From Bacteroidota bacterium (GTDB taxonomy: Bacteria; Bacteroidota; Bacteroidia; Chitinophagales; Chitinophagaceae), in NCBI GenBank assembly GCA_023386045.1, contig JAEWKK010000011.1, positions 1-19,340 of the forward strand: a DNA stretch of 19,340 nt, given 5' to 3'. Positions 6,422-14,689 of the stretch are shown here, piece by piece; the first letter of the stretch is position 1; every line of letters begins with the position of its first letter. Position numbers and translations under genes: made by a program. The notes under the pieces were generated by a model. That model was not told the origin of the DNA. It saw only the letters and a list, made by a program, of their open reading frames with translations, and searched no databases.

Positions 6422-7225
6422 TCAAACCCTTAGTACTTCCAGCACCAGTTTCCAGTGGCTGCCTTCCCTGCGCCAGATCCTTAAGAAATTATCAGCTTTT
6501 CCCTCTGTAATTACCCTGCCATATACAAAACCGAGATCACCTGATGGAGAAAGCCCGGAGCCCAGAATTTTAAAACTGAAAGAACTATCAACATTTCTTT
6601 TATTGCCCGAAACCTGGCCGTTTCTGTTCAGCCAATAGTCGGGTGAAGGACTAAGAATCTTCCCTTTCTTCCCTGTGATTTTTCCTGTTGCTCCAAAAAT
6701 ACTGTCTGTTTGAACCAGTGAAGCTGTTGTGCCTTTTAAAAAATACCCGGGAGATGGGTTCCTTTTCCTTTCTGTAAGGGTATCAGCCTTTGAGGCTGGA
6801 GTTCCGCTTACGCCCATATCAAGAATAAATTTCCATTCACCATTTCCATCCTTTTGCCAGATGCTGGTAAAATATCCTGAAGCGATCACTGTGTCCTTTA
6901 ATGAATTTCTGAAAGTCCAGGGTCCTGTGGTATAGCCAAAATCTCCCGAAACAGAAATCTCAGCCCTGTTGGGATGCCAGTTCAGTATGCCAGGCCTGGT
7001 GTCTCTTGAAGTCCAGAGCTGCCGGGCATTTACAGGTTGACCCTTTTCAAAAACAATGGCACTGCTGTCCATGAATTGGAGGAAGGCTTCCCTGGTTCCA
7101 TGTTCAACGGACCAGGCGGCAAATTTTTTTTCTGCCTGGATCAGTCCTTCAATTCCTTTCTGTCCGGTTGCAGTCAAAAAATAAAAGACTGAAATCAGAA
7201 GCAGCAGGAATTTTATGTAGCGCAT
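6422..7225 (-). CDS. Exported protein with two NTF2-like (DUF4440/SnoaL-type) domains
   Basis: A 267-aa protein with a signal peptide (MRYIKFLLLLISVFYFLTATGQ, cleavage probably before Q22). Two halves look alike. Residues about 26-140 contain EKKFAAWSVEHGTREAFLQF, GDFGYTTGPWTF and YFTSIWQKDGNGEWKFILDMG. Residues about 162-267 contain GDLGFVYGRV and NFLRIWRREGSHWKLVLEV. The G-D-x-G-(Y/F) strand and the xxIWxxxxxxWKxxL strand are typical of NTF2-like cone folds, and the second half appears to be a diverged copy lacking a clear first helix pair. Such domains bind small molecules or act as isomerases or scaffolds; no catalytic residues can be named. It is divergent from the phosphatase gene, with a 73-bp shared promoter region. 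Confidence 0.72.
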   Translation of the reverse strand: MRYIKFLLLLISVFYFLTATGQKGIEGLIQAEKKFAAWSVEHGTREAFLQFMDSSAIVFEKGQPVNARQLWTSRDTRPGILNWHPNRAEISVSGDFGYTTGPWTFRNSLKDTVIASGYFTSIWQKDGNGEWKFILDMGVSGTPASKADTLTERKRNPSPGYFLKGTTASLVQTDSIFGATGKITGKKGKILSPSPDYWLNRNGQVSGNKRNVDSSFSFKILGSGLSPSGDLGFVYGRVITEGKADNFLRIWRREGSHWKLVLEVLRV

Positions 7226-7283
7226 GAATTAAAGATATTCCACCCTAAGGAATTTTAACCAGCCTTTATTCATGCTCCAGGGG

Positions 7284-7291
7284 TAATTTTG
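7284..7291 (+). promoter_or_regulatory. TAnnTTTG -7 element abutting the phosphatase start codon
   Basis: TAATTTTG matches the Bacteroidota -7 consensus TAnnTTTG and ends 7 bases before the ATG at 7299. Transcription would then begin at or next to the start codon, giving a leaderless or nearly leaderless mRNA. No clear TTG -33 box was found upstream, so the call is tentative. Confidence 0.4.
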
Positions 7292-7298
7292 TGACCCT

Positions 7299-8918
7299 AT
7301 GAAGATGCGACTGAATTTTTATCTGTTCTTTTTCCTGCTCTCTTTCCAATTGTTTGCCCAGGAAGTGCCAAGACCGAAACTGGTAGTGGGACTGGTGGTT
7401 GACCAGATGCGCTGGGATTATCTTTACCGTTATTATGACCGTTATTCAAATGGTGGTTTTAAACGACTGCTTCGCGAAGGCTTCAGTTGCGAAAACGCAT
7501 TTATACCTTATACGCCATCACATACAGGAGCAGGTCATGCTTCCATATTTACCGGTAGTGTGCCAGCACTCAATGGATTGATGGGAAATAACTGGTATGA
7601 CAAGCAATTAAAAAGAGTGGTCTATTGTACGGAAGACATTTCGGTACAAACGGTGGGAAGTCCTTCCGTAGCAGGTAAGATGTCGCCAAAAAATTTGTGG
7701 AGCAATACCATTACTGATGAATTAAGACTTGCCACGAATTTTAAAAACAAGACCATCGCCATTGCACTGAAAGACCGCGGCTCTATACTTCCTGGAGGTC
7801 ATAGTTCTAATGGTACTTACTGGTTTGATAATGCTACAGGAGGATGGATCAGCAGTAGCTTTTACATGAAGGAGCTTCCTCAATGGGTTAAAAAGGTCAA
7901 CGATAAAAAATGGGCAGAGCAGTATTTAAAACAGGGATGGAATACTCTTTATCCTATCAATACTTATACGCAGAGTTCAGTGGACAGCAATGCTTATGAA
8001 GGCAAAGTGCCTTCTGAAGACCTGAGTTTTCCTCACCAGCTTAGCCAGGTCAAAGTCAATCCTTATGAATCTTTCAGGTACACTCCGGGAGGCACCACAC
8101 TGACTTTTGATATGGCGAAGGCAGCCATTGAAGGAGAGCAACTGGGTGCCAGGAACATTACTGATTTTTTAACCGTAAGCTTTTCTTCTCCTGATTATAT
8201 CGGTCATGCATTTGGTCCCAATTCCATTGAAATAGAAGATGCCTATTTAAGACTGGACCTGGAGCTGGCTGATTTTCTAACTTACCTGGATAAGACAATC
8301 GGTAAGAATAAATACCTTTTATTCTTAACTGCAGATCATGGTGCTGCGCACAATCCATTCTTCCTGCGCGATAACAAATTGCCCGGTGGATCCTTCGAGC
8401 ATACAGCTGTAAGAAAACAGTTGAATGACAGTCTTATTTCTGTGTTTCATACCAGGAATATTGTTGCACAGTTCATTAACTACCAGGTGTATCTTGATGA
8501 CAGTGTGATTCGCCAGGCCGGGCTTAATAAACAGCTGATCAAGCAATACATTTCTGAATTCCTGATCAAATATCCAGGTGTTTCCAATGTGATAGACCTC
8601 TCCAATCTTGCCAATATCACACTCAATGAAAAATTAAAGACCCGGCTCACCAATGGTTACAATCATAAATTAAGTGGTGATATCCAGGTCATCTACCAGC
8701 CGCAATGGTCCGAAGGATGGCGCACCGGTACTACGCACGGACAATGGAATCCTTATGATACACACATTCCGCTTTTATGGTTTGGATGGAAGATCAAAAA
8801 AGGAAGTACCAACAGGGAAGTACAAATGACAGATATAGCTGCGACATTAGCAGGCATGCTTCATATCCAGATGCCCAATGCCTGTGTGGGCGAATTTATT
8901 GATGAATTGAAATTCTAA
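7299..8918 (+). CDS. pafA: PafA-type alkaline phosphatase (secreted phosphomonoesterase)
   Basis: A 539-aa alkaline phosphatase-superfamily protein with a signal peptide (cleavage before Q21 in LFAQE). It matches the remembered sequence of Elizabethkingia meningoseptica PafA across its length, for example in RPKLVVGLVVDQMRWDYLYR near the N-terminus. All residues needed for two Zn2+ and catalysis can be placed: D35, nucleophile T76 (PSHTGAGH), N97 (GNNWY), K158 and R160 (LKDR, contacts to the phosphate), D299 and H303 (DYIGH), D346-H347 (TADHG) and H480 (TTHGQW). Family knowledge: PafA is a periplasmic phosphate-irrepressible enzyme that hydrolyses phosphate monoesters including sugar phosphates. 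The ATG at 7305 is an alternative start. The gene's last 4 bases overlap the convergent DinB gene, and no terminator is visible. Confidence 0.94.
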   Translation: MKMRLNFYLFFFLLSFQLFAQEVPRPKLVVGLVVDQMRWDYLYRYYDRYSNGGFKRLLREGFSCENAFIPYTPSHTGAGHASIFTGSVPALNGLMGNNWYDKQLKRVVYCTEDISVQTVGSPSVAGKMSPKNLWSNTITDELRLATNFKNKTIAIALKDRGSILPGGHSSNGTYWFDNATGGWISSSFYMKELPQWVKKVNDKKWAEQYLKQGWNTLYPINTYTQSSVDSNAYEGKVPSEDLSFPHQLSQVKVNPYESFRYTPGGTTLTFDMAKAAIEGEQLGARNITDFLTVSFSSPDYIGHAFGPNSIEIEDAYLRLDLELADFLTYLDKTIGKNKYLLFLTADHGAAHNPFFLRDNKLPGGSFEHTAVRKQLNDSLISVFHTRNIVAQFINYQVYLDDSVIRQAGLNKQLIKQYISEFLIKYPGVSNVIDLSNLANITLNEKLKTRLTNGYNHKLSGDIQVIYQPQWSEGWRTGTTHGQWNPYDTHIPLLWFGWKIKKGSTNREVQMTDIAATLAGMLHIQMPNACVGEFIDELKF

Positions 8919-9433
8919 CCAGCAGGTTTGCGAAGCAGGTTGGAAATAACAGCGATATGATGGTCGTCGTGTTCTGCAACAAAATAGAGTGCATCTACCA
9001 ATCTCATGGGCTGATTGAGCCTCGGATGAATGGAAGTTTTTGAAAGCATTATATGATCCAGGTTATAGATGGACTCAAGTGCTCTCTGTCTTTCTATGGT
9101 GAATTGATGCATCAGTTGCTCGAGGGTTTTTTCATTGTGCCCTGCCTCATTAGTTTTTGTATTGTTCAGGTCAGCTGCCGTAAGCACTTCTTTCCCTTCC
9201 TGGAAATCTTTCAGTCGCTTCCACCAAAGGTCTTCGAGGTCATACAAATGACCGATGTGCTGCTTCACTGACCAGCCATTTTTATTTCGTTCGCAAAATT
9301 CTTCATCTGCATTGAGAAGGAGGGTATGCAACCTGAAAATGCTTCCTTCCAGCCGGCTGAAGATGACAGGAAAAAGACCGGTAGGAAAATCAAAGTTGAA
9401 CTTTCGTTCAAACCATGGAGTTTGAATGATCAT
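8915..9433 (-). CDS. DinB-like four-helix-bundle metalloprotein
   Basis: A 172-aa protein of the DinB/YfiT-like superfamily. Helical segments carry the expected metal-binding histidines: H62 in KQHIGHLYDLEDLW and H155 plus H159 in VAEHDDHHI (HxxxH spacing). Members bind a divalent metal; some are thiol-dependent transferases or hydrolases, many are uncharacterised, and the DNA-damage link of the name is historical. The start MIIQTPWFERKFNFDFPTG looks like the normal family N-terminus, and it makes the gene overlap the end of the DUF72 gene by 26 bp. The two are thus probably coupled in one leftward operon. Its 3' end overlaps that of the phosphatase. Confidence 0.88.
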   Translation of the reverse strand: MIIQTPWFERKFNFDFPTGLFPVIFSRLEGSIFRLHTLLLNADEEFCERNKNGWSVKQHIGHLYDLEDLWWKRLKDFQEGKEVLTAADLNNTKTNEAGHNEKTLEQLMHQFTIERQRALESIYNLDHIMLSKTSIHPRLNQPMRLVDALYFVAEHDDHHIAVISNLLRKPAG

Positions 9434-10178
9434 GGTTCAAGTTAGCATTTTTTACGAGCTGGATAAAATGCCTGGCATTATGTAGTGCTGCCATCGAAGC
9501 CGTGTTGTTGAAATAAATATAAGCGGTATTGATCCTTTTATTTTCAGCTACCTGATGAAAGATCTTTTCTATAAATGAAGGTTCATATTCAGAATAAAAA
9601 AGTTTGGGAACGCCATGAAAACGGTAATAACAAACCTGGTGATTGGCCACCACATCATCGAATTGAATTTTAGGAAAACTAACACCACAAAAGCTGATAT
9701 TCATTGCAGATAATCTTTGCTGCACATCTTCACGCCACCAGCTTTCATGCCGGAACTCAATCACGTTTTGAAAACTGTAGTCGGCCTGTGCCAGTATCTT
9801 TTCCAGGTTTTCATGGGAGAACTGGTATTGTGGCGGCAACTGTATCAGCACACAACCTAATTTCTCTTTTAATCCCGCTCTCAACACAGAATAGAAATCA
9901 TTCACCATGCGGGCTGTGTCATTGAATTTTTTGAAGTGGGTGATGGAACGGGGCATTTTTGCAGAGAAGGTAAAACCGGCAGGAGCTTTCTGATGCCATG
10001 CTTCCAGGGCTTTCAGTGTGGGGAAGCGGTAAAAACTGGTATTTAGTTCCAGTGTATCAAACTGGCTTGCATAGTAATCAAACCATCGGGACTGCGCTAA
10101 TTTTTCCGGATAAAATTCACCCTTCCATTCTTTATAATGAAATCCTGAACAGCCAATATGCCAGGTCTTTTGCATCAA
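9408..10178 (-). CDS. DUF72 (YecE-like) family protein
   Basis: A 256-aa cytoplasmic protein with a predicted TIM-barrel-like fold, of normal length for DUF72. Family signatures are visible in order: GCSGFHYKEWKGEFYP (9-24), ELNTSFYRFP (44-53), LIQLPP (111-116), EFRHESWW (141-148), YYRFHG (184-189) and YIYFNNT (220-226). The conserved acidic and aromatic residues in these strand ends suggest a phosphate or sugar-phosphate site, but the biochemical role is unknown. The second codon is also ATG. It follows the kinase gene by 46 bp, but a terminator lies between, and it overlaps the DinB-like gene downstream. Confidence 0.92.
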   Translation of the reverse strand: MMQKTWHIGCSGFHYKEWKGEFYPEKLAQSRWFDYYASQFDTLELNTSFYRFPTLKALEAWHQKAPAGFTFSAKMPRSITHFKKFNDTARMVNDFYSVLRAGLKEKLGCVLIQLPPQYQFSHENLEKILAQADYSFQNVIEFRHESWWREDVQQRLSAMNISFCGVSFPKIQFDDVVANHQVCYYRFHGVPKLFYSEYEPSFIEKIFHQVAENKRINTAYIYFNNTASMAALHNARHFIQLVKNANLNHDHSNSMV

Positions 10179-10188
10179 CTGATGACAA

Positions 10189-10235
10189 AAAAATTAATGC
10201 CAGCATGATTGCGAGGAAGTATTCTTAAGCTGGCA
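10189..10235 (-). terminator. Terminator hairpin enclosing the stop codon of the PAS kinase gene
   Basis: On the minus strand TGCCAGC (10229-10235) pairs perfectly with GCTGGCA (10198-10204) across a 24-nt loop, followed by TTAATTTTTTT. The left arm is the last Leu-Pro-Ala codons of the kinase and the stop codon lies in the loop. The long loop lowers confidence, but the U-tract position is right. Confidence 0.55.
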
Positions 10236-13200
10236 GGATGATGGTGAAACTGGCTCCGCTTCCTTCCTGGCCTTCTGCATAGATCACACCTCCATGATGC
10301 TCCACAATTTTTTTACAAATGGAAAGACCGATGCCTGAACCTTCATACTCACTTCTACCATGCAGTCGCTGGAAGATGGCGAAGATCTTGCCTGCATATT
10401 CATTATCGAAACCAATTCCATTATCGGAGAAAATGATCTTATGATAATGCGCAGCTTTTGTAAGATGAAAAGGTGCTGTTTCAGCAGCAGGTATTAATTG
10501 ATATTTTATCTGTATCTCCGGCTGGATACCAGGCCTTACAAATTTTAATGAATTACTCAGAAGGTTCTGGAACAATTGCCTGAACTGGAATGGAATGATG
10601 TAGGCTTCGGGCAAAGGATCTGCCTTGATGATTGCTTTTTGCTGTTCGATTTTGAATTCAAGTGTCTGGATGGTTTCCTCAAGTATATTCTGGAGGCTTT
10701 GTTTTTCAAAGGCAGTATTGCCTGTGATCATTGAAATGGATAAGAGATCATTGATCATGGTTTGCATTCTTTGCGAGGCATCAATGATCTTTTTCAGGTA
10801 AACCTGTCCATCACTGGTCAGATGATCGGCCTGGCTGGCGACAAGCCTGTCGCCAAAAGTTGAAATTTTCCTTAGCGGTTCCTTTAAATCGTGTGAAGCA
10901 ACATAGGCAAACTCTTCGAGACTGGCATTGGATTGTTCCAGCAACATGGTATTCTGAAGAATTGTTTTTTCCATTTCCTTGCGCTTGTTGATGTCAAGTG
11001 CGGCGCCAAGAATCTGTGTAACATTTCCTGCGTCATCGGTTTTGAATACGATCTCTCGAACAAGCAGCCAGCGCCATTCGCCAAGTTTGTTTTTCATGCG
11101 GCATTCGTACTGGATCATGGAATCTACCTGCTGGAAATTTCTTGAACTTTCTTTCCGTGCCGGCAATAATGGAAAATCTTCCGGGTGATATAATTCAGAA
11201 GTGATCCGGTCCTTTAAAGCAATGATCTCTTCAGGTGCATATCCCAACACAAAGAACATTTCCCTGTTGATGTAAACAATGCCCTGCTGGTTTACATCAT
11301 AGAGATATAAGATAGTAGGAGAGGCATCGGCGATCTGCTGGATAAAATGTTCCTGCTCCCTGATGGTTTCTGAAGCAGTAATCTGTTCCGTGATATCCAA
11401 AGAAATGTTGAGTACATGTTCCACCTGGTTCTCCCTGTTCCGGTCGAATATGGTTCCATAGGTATGAAACCATTTGTATTCGCCATTCTTATGCAGCATG
11501 CGATAGGACCATTCGATAACTATATCGTTTTTGGAAGGATCTTCATTGGCTTCTGCGAGCGCTTTTTCCTGTTTGGCCATGACCAGCGGCAGGTCATCGG
11601 GGTGAATGATCTTTTCAACAAAACTGATCCCCTTCTCCATTACTTCCTCAGGTGAATAACCCAGCAATTTTTCCAATCCTTCACTTACAAAAACATATTC
11701 CCCTGTATTAACATTATAAGAAGAAATGATCGAAGGTGTGGCATCTGCGATCTTGCGGATAAAAGTCTGGTTTTCTTTAAGCTCCTGCTGGGTCCTGTAT
11801 TCTTCAGTAATGTCCTGGGTGGTACCCATCATTTTCACAGGCATCCCGTTTCCATCCAATAAAAATTCTGCCTTGCGATGGACCGTTTTGACCTTGCCAT
11901 TTTTTAATTGAATGCGATGGATCTTGTCATACATCTTTCTTTCTCTTACGCACTCATCATAATAAGATATTACCTCTTCCTGGTCGTCTTGAAAAACATA
12001 ATTCATCCACTCTGCATAACTGAATTTTTCCCCTGGCAGCAATTCGTAAATATTGTACATCTCATCCGACCAGTTAAATTCATTGGTGCGCAGATCTACG
12101 GTCCAACTCCCAAGCCGTGCAAGGCTTTGCGCCTGCCGGAAGAAACGGTCGCTTTCCTGGAGCTTTTCAATCATTTTTTGCTTTTCCGTAATGTCCTGAG
12201 CCGTTCCGATCATCAGGAAAGGTTTTCCATTTTCATTCACAAACACTTCACCTGTTGAATAAAGAATGCGCATCTCTCCATTTCTTCTGACAATCCTGTG
12301 ATTGAATTCCCATGACTGACCGGTTGCAAAAGCCTGTTCAATAAATAATTTGAATTGTTCCCTGTCTTCTGCATGGATAAAGGCAAGCTGTTCTTCGTAA
12401 TTGAGCTTTTGCGATTGTGGCTCCAATCCATAAATGCGATACAGTTCATCAGACCATTCCAAAATATTGGTGGTAATATCCCAGCTCCAGTTACCTACAT
12501 GCGTCAGCATCTGGGCCTGCTTGTAAAGACTTTCACTTTGCCTGAGGCGGTCGATCAGTGTTTGCTTTTCAGTAATATCCCTTTCCGATACAATCAATTG
12601 TACCGGTTTACCTTCCCTGTCTCTGCTCACTTGTGCAATAGAACGAATGATCTTTGTTTTTTTATCGGGAGTAATGATCCTGAAACTAAAATCAAGCAGG
12701 TCTTTGGAATTAATTTCCTTCCGGGAATTTTTCACTTTTTCACGATCATCCGGATGAACAAAAGCGAGTGAAGTATCAATGGTGATCTCAGTGCCAGGTT
12801 CAAGGCCATAGATCCTGTAAAGATGGTCGGTCCATTCAATTTTACCGGTAATAAGATCCCAGTTCCAGTTGCCCATATTGGCCAGCTCTTCTGCCTGTTT
12901 ATAAATCCTTTCCTTGTTTCTTAAAGTTTCCAGCAGGTTTTCTTTTTCTGTTATATCCTGTTCCGCCCCCACGATGTAAGCAGGATTGCCGGAGACATCG
13001 GAATGCACGCGGGCAATGGTGTGCAGCTTTTTTATTTTACCGCTTTTGGTGATGATGCGAAAACTGTGGTCAGAAAATTTTTCTTTCAGCAAATGTTCAA
13101 GTATTTCTTTTGCTTTTTCACGGTCAACGGGATGAATGAAATCCCTGAAGACGTCAACCTGTACCGGTTCATCTATTTCATAGATCCTGTACATCTGTTC

Positions 13201-14562
13201 AGACCATTCCGTTTCATTGGTTTTAAGGTTCCAGGTCCAGCTGCCCATATTGGTAAGGGCTTCTGCCTGTTTATGAATGGTTTCACTGTGTTCCAGCTTG
13301 CGGATCAGCATTTGCTTTTCCGTTACATCCTGAACGGTGCCTATCACATACTGCACGGTATCCTGGTTATTCAAAATCATTTCACCACGTGCGTGAAGGA
13401 TCTTTGCCCTGCCATCAAGACTATTGATACGATAATAAAAATCAAAAGCCTCTTTGTTATTGATGGCTTTCGAATAAGAGTTCCTGATAAAAGGAATGTC
13501 CTCGGGATGGTTTAATTTTCCTGCTTTTTCAAAATCTATTTCTTCCTTTGTGGGGTCAATGCCATAAATACGGTACAGCTCATCCGACCATTTTAATTTG
13601 TTGCCTTTTAATTCCCAGACAAAGCTTCCAATATGCGTAATGGCTTCAGCTCTTTTATACAGACCTTCATTTTCTTTTAATGCATCTGCTGCCTTGTGTT
13701 CCCGGTCAACATCCAGCATGATGCCGATGGTTTCAACCGCTGCTCCATTTTCATTTCTTTTAAAAACGGATTCAAAATTGCGCATCCATTTATAACTGCC
13801 ATCCTTCTTCCTGATCCTGTATTTATAACTGATGATCTCGTGGTCCCTGGCAGACTTCACTTCCTGCATTTTATTGCTGATCACATCACGATCATTATTG
13901 TGAACCAGGTTGTCAATGATGAAGCTGTAATCATGGATCTCTTCATAAGGATAGCCTGCCACTTCGGCAATTTTTTTATTGGAAAAAATGCCTTTTGAAT
14001 CTACCAGGTCAAAAACATACACCGCACCAGGAATGGTATCATTTACCTTTTGAATAAAATGACTGCTTTGCTGAAGAGATTCTTTGAGGATGTCGATATA
14101 TGTATTGGTAGACCTGAGTTCAACCTGCATGGTATACAGGTCTATTTCCTTGATCAGTTCTACCAGTTGCAGACTGTCTTTGCAATATTCATGAAGAAAA
14201 TGAACAAAGGCCATCTTTCGGATGAACAGCAGCAGGTTGATATCTTCTGCCCTGATATCATATTTATCTATAAGTGGTAACTGGTTGTTGATCCATTTTT
14301 GAACAGAAGCTTCAATATGTTCAGTGGCCTTATTCTTTGAAAGTTTCTCAAGCAGCTCACCCGAGGTTTGCTGTCCCAGTTCCAGCAACTGCTTTTCATC
14401 CAGATGGGAAAGCTGACGCAGTAGGGGCAGGTTCATTTCATAAGAAAGCTGTAGCTGGTGTCTTGTAAATTCAAAAAGACGATTACGCAGGAGCCAGTCC
14501 GCATAGGAGGACAGGTGATGAAGCTTTTCAAGTGTTGGCGTTTGTAAGGGTGCTGTATACAC
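10225..14562 (-). CDS. Soluble multi-PAS sensor histidine kinase with RsbRD-like N-terminus
   Basis: A 1445-aa kinase without signal peptide or membrane segment. Residues about 20-155 are all-helical and resemble the RsbRD N-terminal domain of stressosome-type sensors. About eight PAS domains follow: roughly 165-290, 297-415, 426-540, 552-665, 676-793, 804-920, 930-1058 and 1069-1192. Domains 2 to 6 are close relatives of one another; each has a variant of GxWxWxxxTNxxEWSDExYRIYG and most end in a variant of QDITEK. The transmitter is HisKA with H1224 in ASHDLKEPLR, then HATPase_c with N box (N1333, N1337 in QNLLSNSLKF), G1 DNGIGFD (1380-1386) and G2 GSGIGLSI (1408-1415). It should autophosphorylate and pass phosphate to a separate receiver, since it has none. 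Ligands or cofactors of the PAS domains cannot be told. A perfect 11-bp inverted repeat lies just upstream of its start. Confidence 0.93.
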   Translation of the reverse strand: MYTAPLQTPTLEKLHHLSSYADWLLRNRLFEFTRHQLQLSYEMNLPLLRQLSHLDEKQLLELGQQTSGELLEKLSKNKATEHIEASVQKWINNQLPLIDKYDIRAEDINLLLFIRKMAFVHFLHEYCKDSLQLVELIKEIDLYTMQVELRSTNTYIDILKESLQQSSHFIQKVNDTIPGAVYVFDLVDSKGIFSNKKIAEVAGYPYEEIHDYSFIIDNLVHNNDRDVISNKMQEVKSARDHEIISYKYRIRKKDGSYKWMRNFESVFKRNENGAAVETIGIMLDVDREHKAADALKENEGLYKRAEAITHIGSFVWELKGNKLKWSDELYRIYGIDPTKEEIDFEKAGKLNHPEDIPFIRNSYSKAINNKEAFDFYYRINSLDGRAKILHARGEMILNNQDTVQYVIGTVQDVTEKQMLIRKLEHSETIHKQAEALTNMGSWTWNLKTNETEWSEQMYRIYEIDEPVQVDVFRDFIHPVDREKAKEILEHLLKEKFSDHSFRIITKSGKIKKLHTIARVHSDVSGNPAYIVGAEQDITEKENLLETLRNKERIYKQAEELANMGNWNWDLITGKIEWTDHLYRIYGLEPGTEITIDTSLAFVHPDDREKVKNSRKEINSKDLLDFSFRIITPDKKTKIIRSIAQVSRDREGKPVQLIVSERDITEKQTLIDRLRQSESLYKQAQMLTHVGNWSWDITTNILEWSDELYRIYGLEPQSQKLNYEEQLAFIHAEDREQFKLFIEQAFATGQSWEFNHRIVRRNGEMRILYSTGEVFVNENGKPFLMIGTAQDITEKQKMIEKLQESDRFFRQAQSLARLGSWTVDLRTNEFNWSDEMYNIYELLPGEKFSYAEWMNYVFQDDQEEVISYYDECVRERKMYDKIHRIQLKNGKVKTVHRKAEFLLDGNGMPVKMMGTTQDITEEYRTQQELKENQTFIRKIADATPSIISSYNVNTGEYVFVSEGLEKLLGYSPEEVMEKGISFVEKIIHPDDLPLVMAKQEKALAEANEDPSKNDIVIEWSYRMLHKNGEYKWFHTYGTIFDRNRENQVEHVLNISLDITEQITASETIREQEHFIQQIADASPTILYLYDVNQQGIVYINREMFFVLGYAPEEIIALKDRITSELYHPEDFPLLPARKESSRNFQQVDSMIQYECRMKNKLGEWRWLLVREIVFKTDDAGNVTQILGAALDINKRKEMEKTILQNTMLLEQSNASLEEFAYVASHDLKEPLRKISTFGDRLVASQADHLTSDGQVYLKKIIDASQRMQTMINDLLSISMITGNTAFEKQSLQNILEETIQTLEFKIEQQKAIIKADPLPEAYIIPFQFRQLFQNLLSNSLKFVRPGIQPEIQIKYQLIPAAETAPFHLTKAAHYHKIIFSDNGIGFDNEYAGKIFAIFQRLHGRSEYEGSGIGLSICKKIVEHHGGVIYAEGQEGSGASFTIILPA

Positions 14563-14577
14563 GTTAAACCGGTTCCG

Positions 14578-14614
14578 TACACAGTCTCAGAAAATCCATA
14601 GCCGAGACTGTGTA
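14578..14614. promoter_or_regulatory. Perfect 11-bp inverted repeat upstream of the PAS kinase
   Basis: TACACAGTCTC (14578-14588) and GAGACTGTGTA (14604-14614) are perfect inverted copies separated by 15 nt. The site begins 16 bp upstream of the kinase ATG, so it could be an operator or a hairpin in the mRNA leader. It lacks a T-run on either side, so it is not a normal terminator. The spacer 14563-14668 holds nothing else besides the terminator of the lipoprotein gene. Confidence 0.55.
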
Positions 14615-14649
14615 AAATGATCAAAATGGATGACGCTTAAAGTTAAGGA

Positions 14650-14689
14650 TTAAAATAAAAGAGGCGAACTATCCCGGTTCAGGTTCGCC
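14650..14689 (-). terminator. Terminator hairpin overlapping the stop codon of the lipoprotein gene
   Basis: On the minus strand GGCGAAC (14683-14689) pairs with GTTCGCC (14663-14669) around a 13-nt loop and is followed by TCTTTTATTTT. The left arm is coding and the stop codon (14669-14671) lies at the base of the right arm. Confidence 0.7.

Noticed and set aside
10884..14280. Many plus-strand and off-frame open frames across the PAS kinase gene
   Set aside because: They lie opposite or out of frame with a gene that has intact domains from end to end; their translations show no domain or protein-like pattern, and repeat each other only because the PAS domains repeat.
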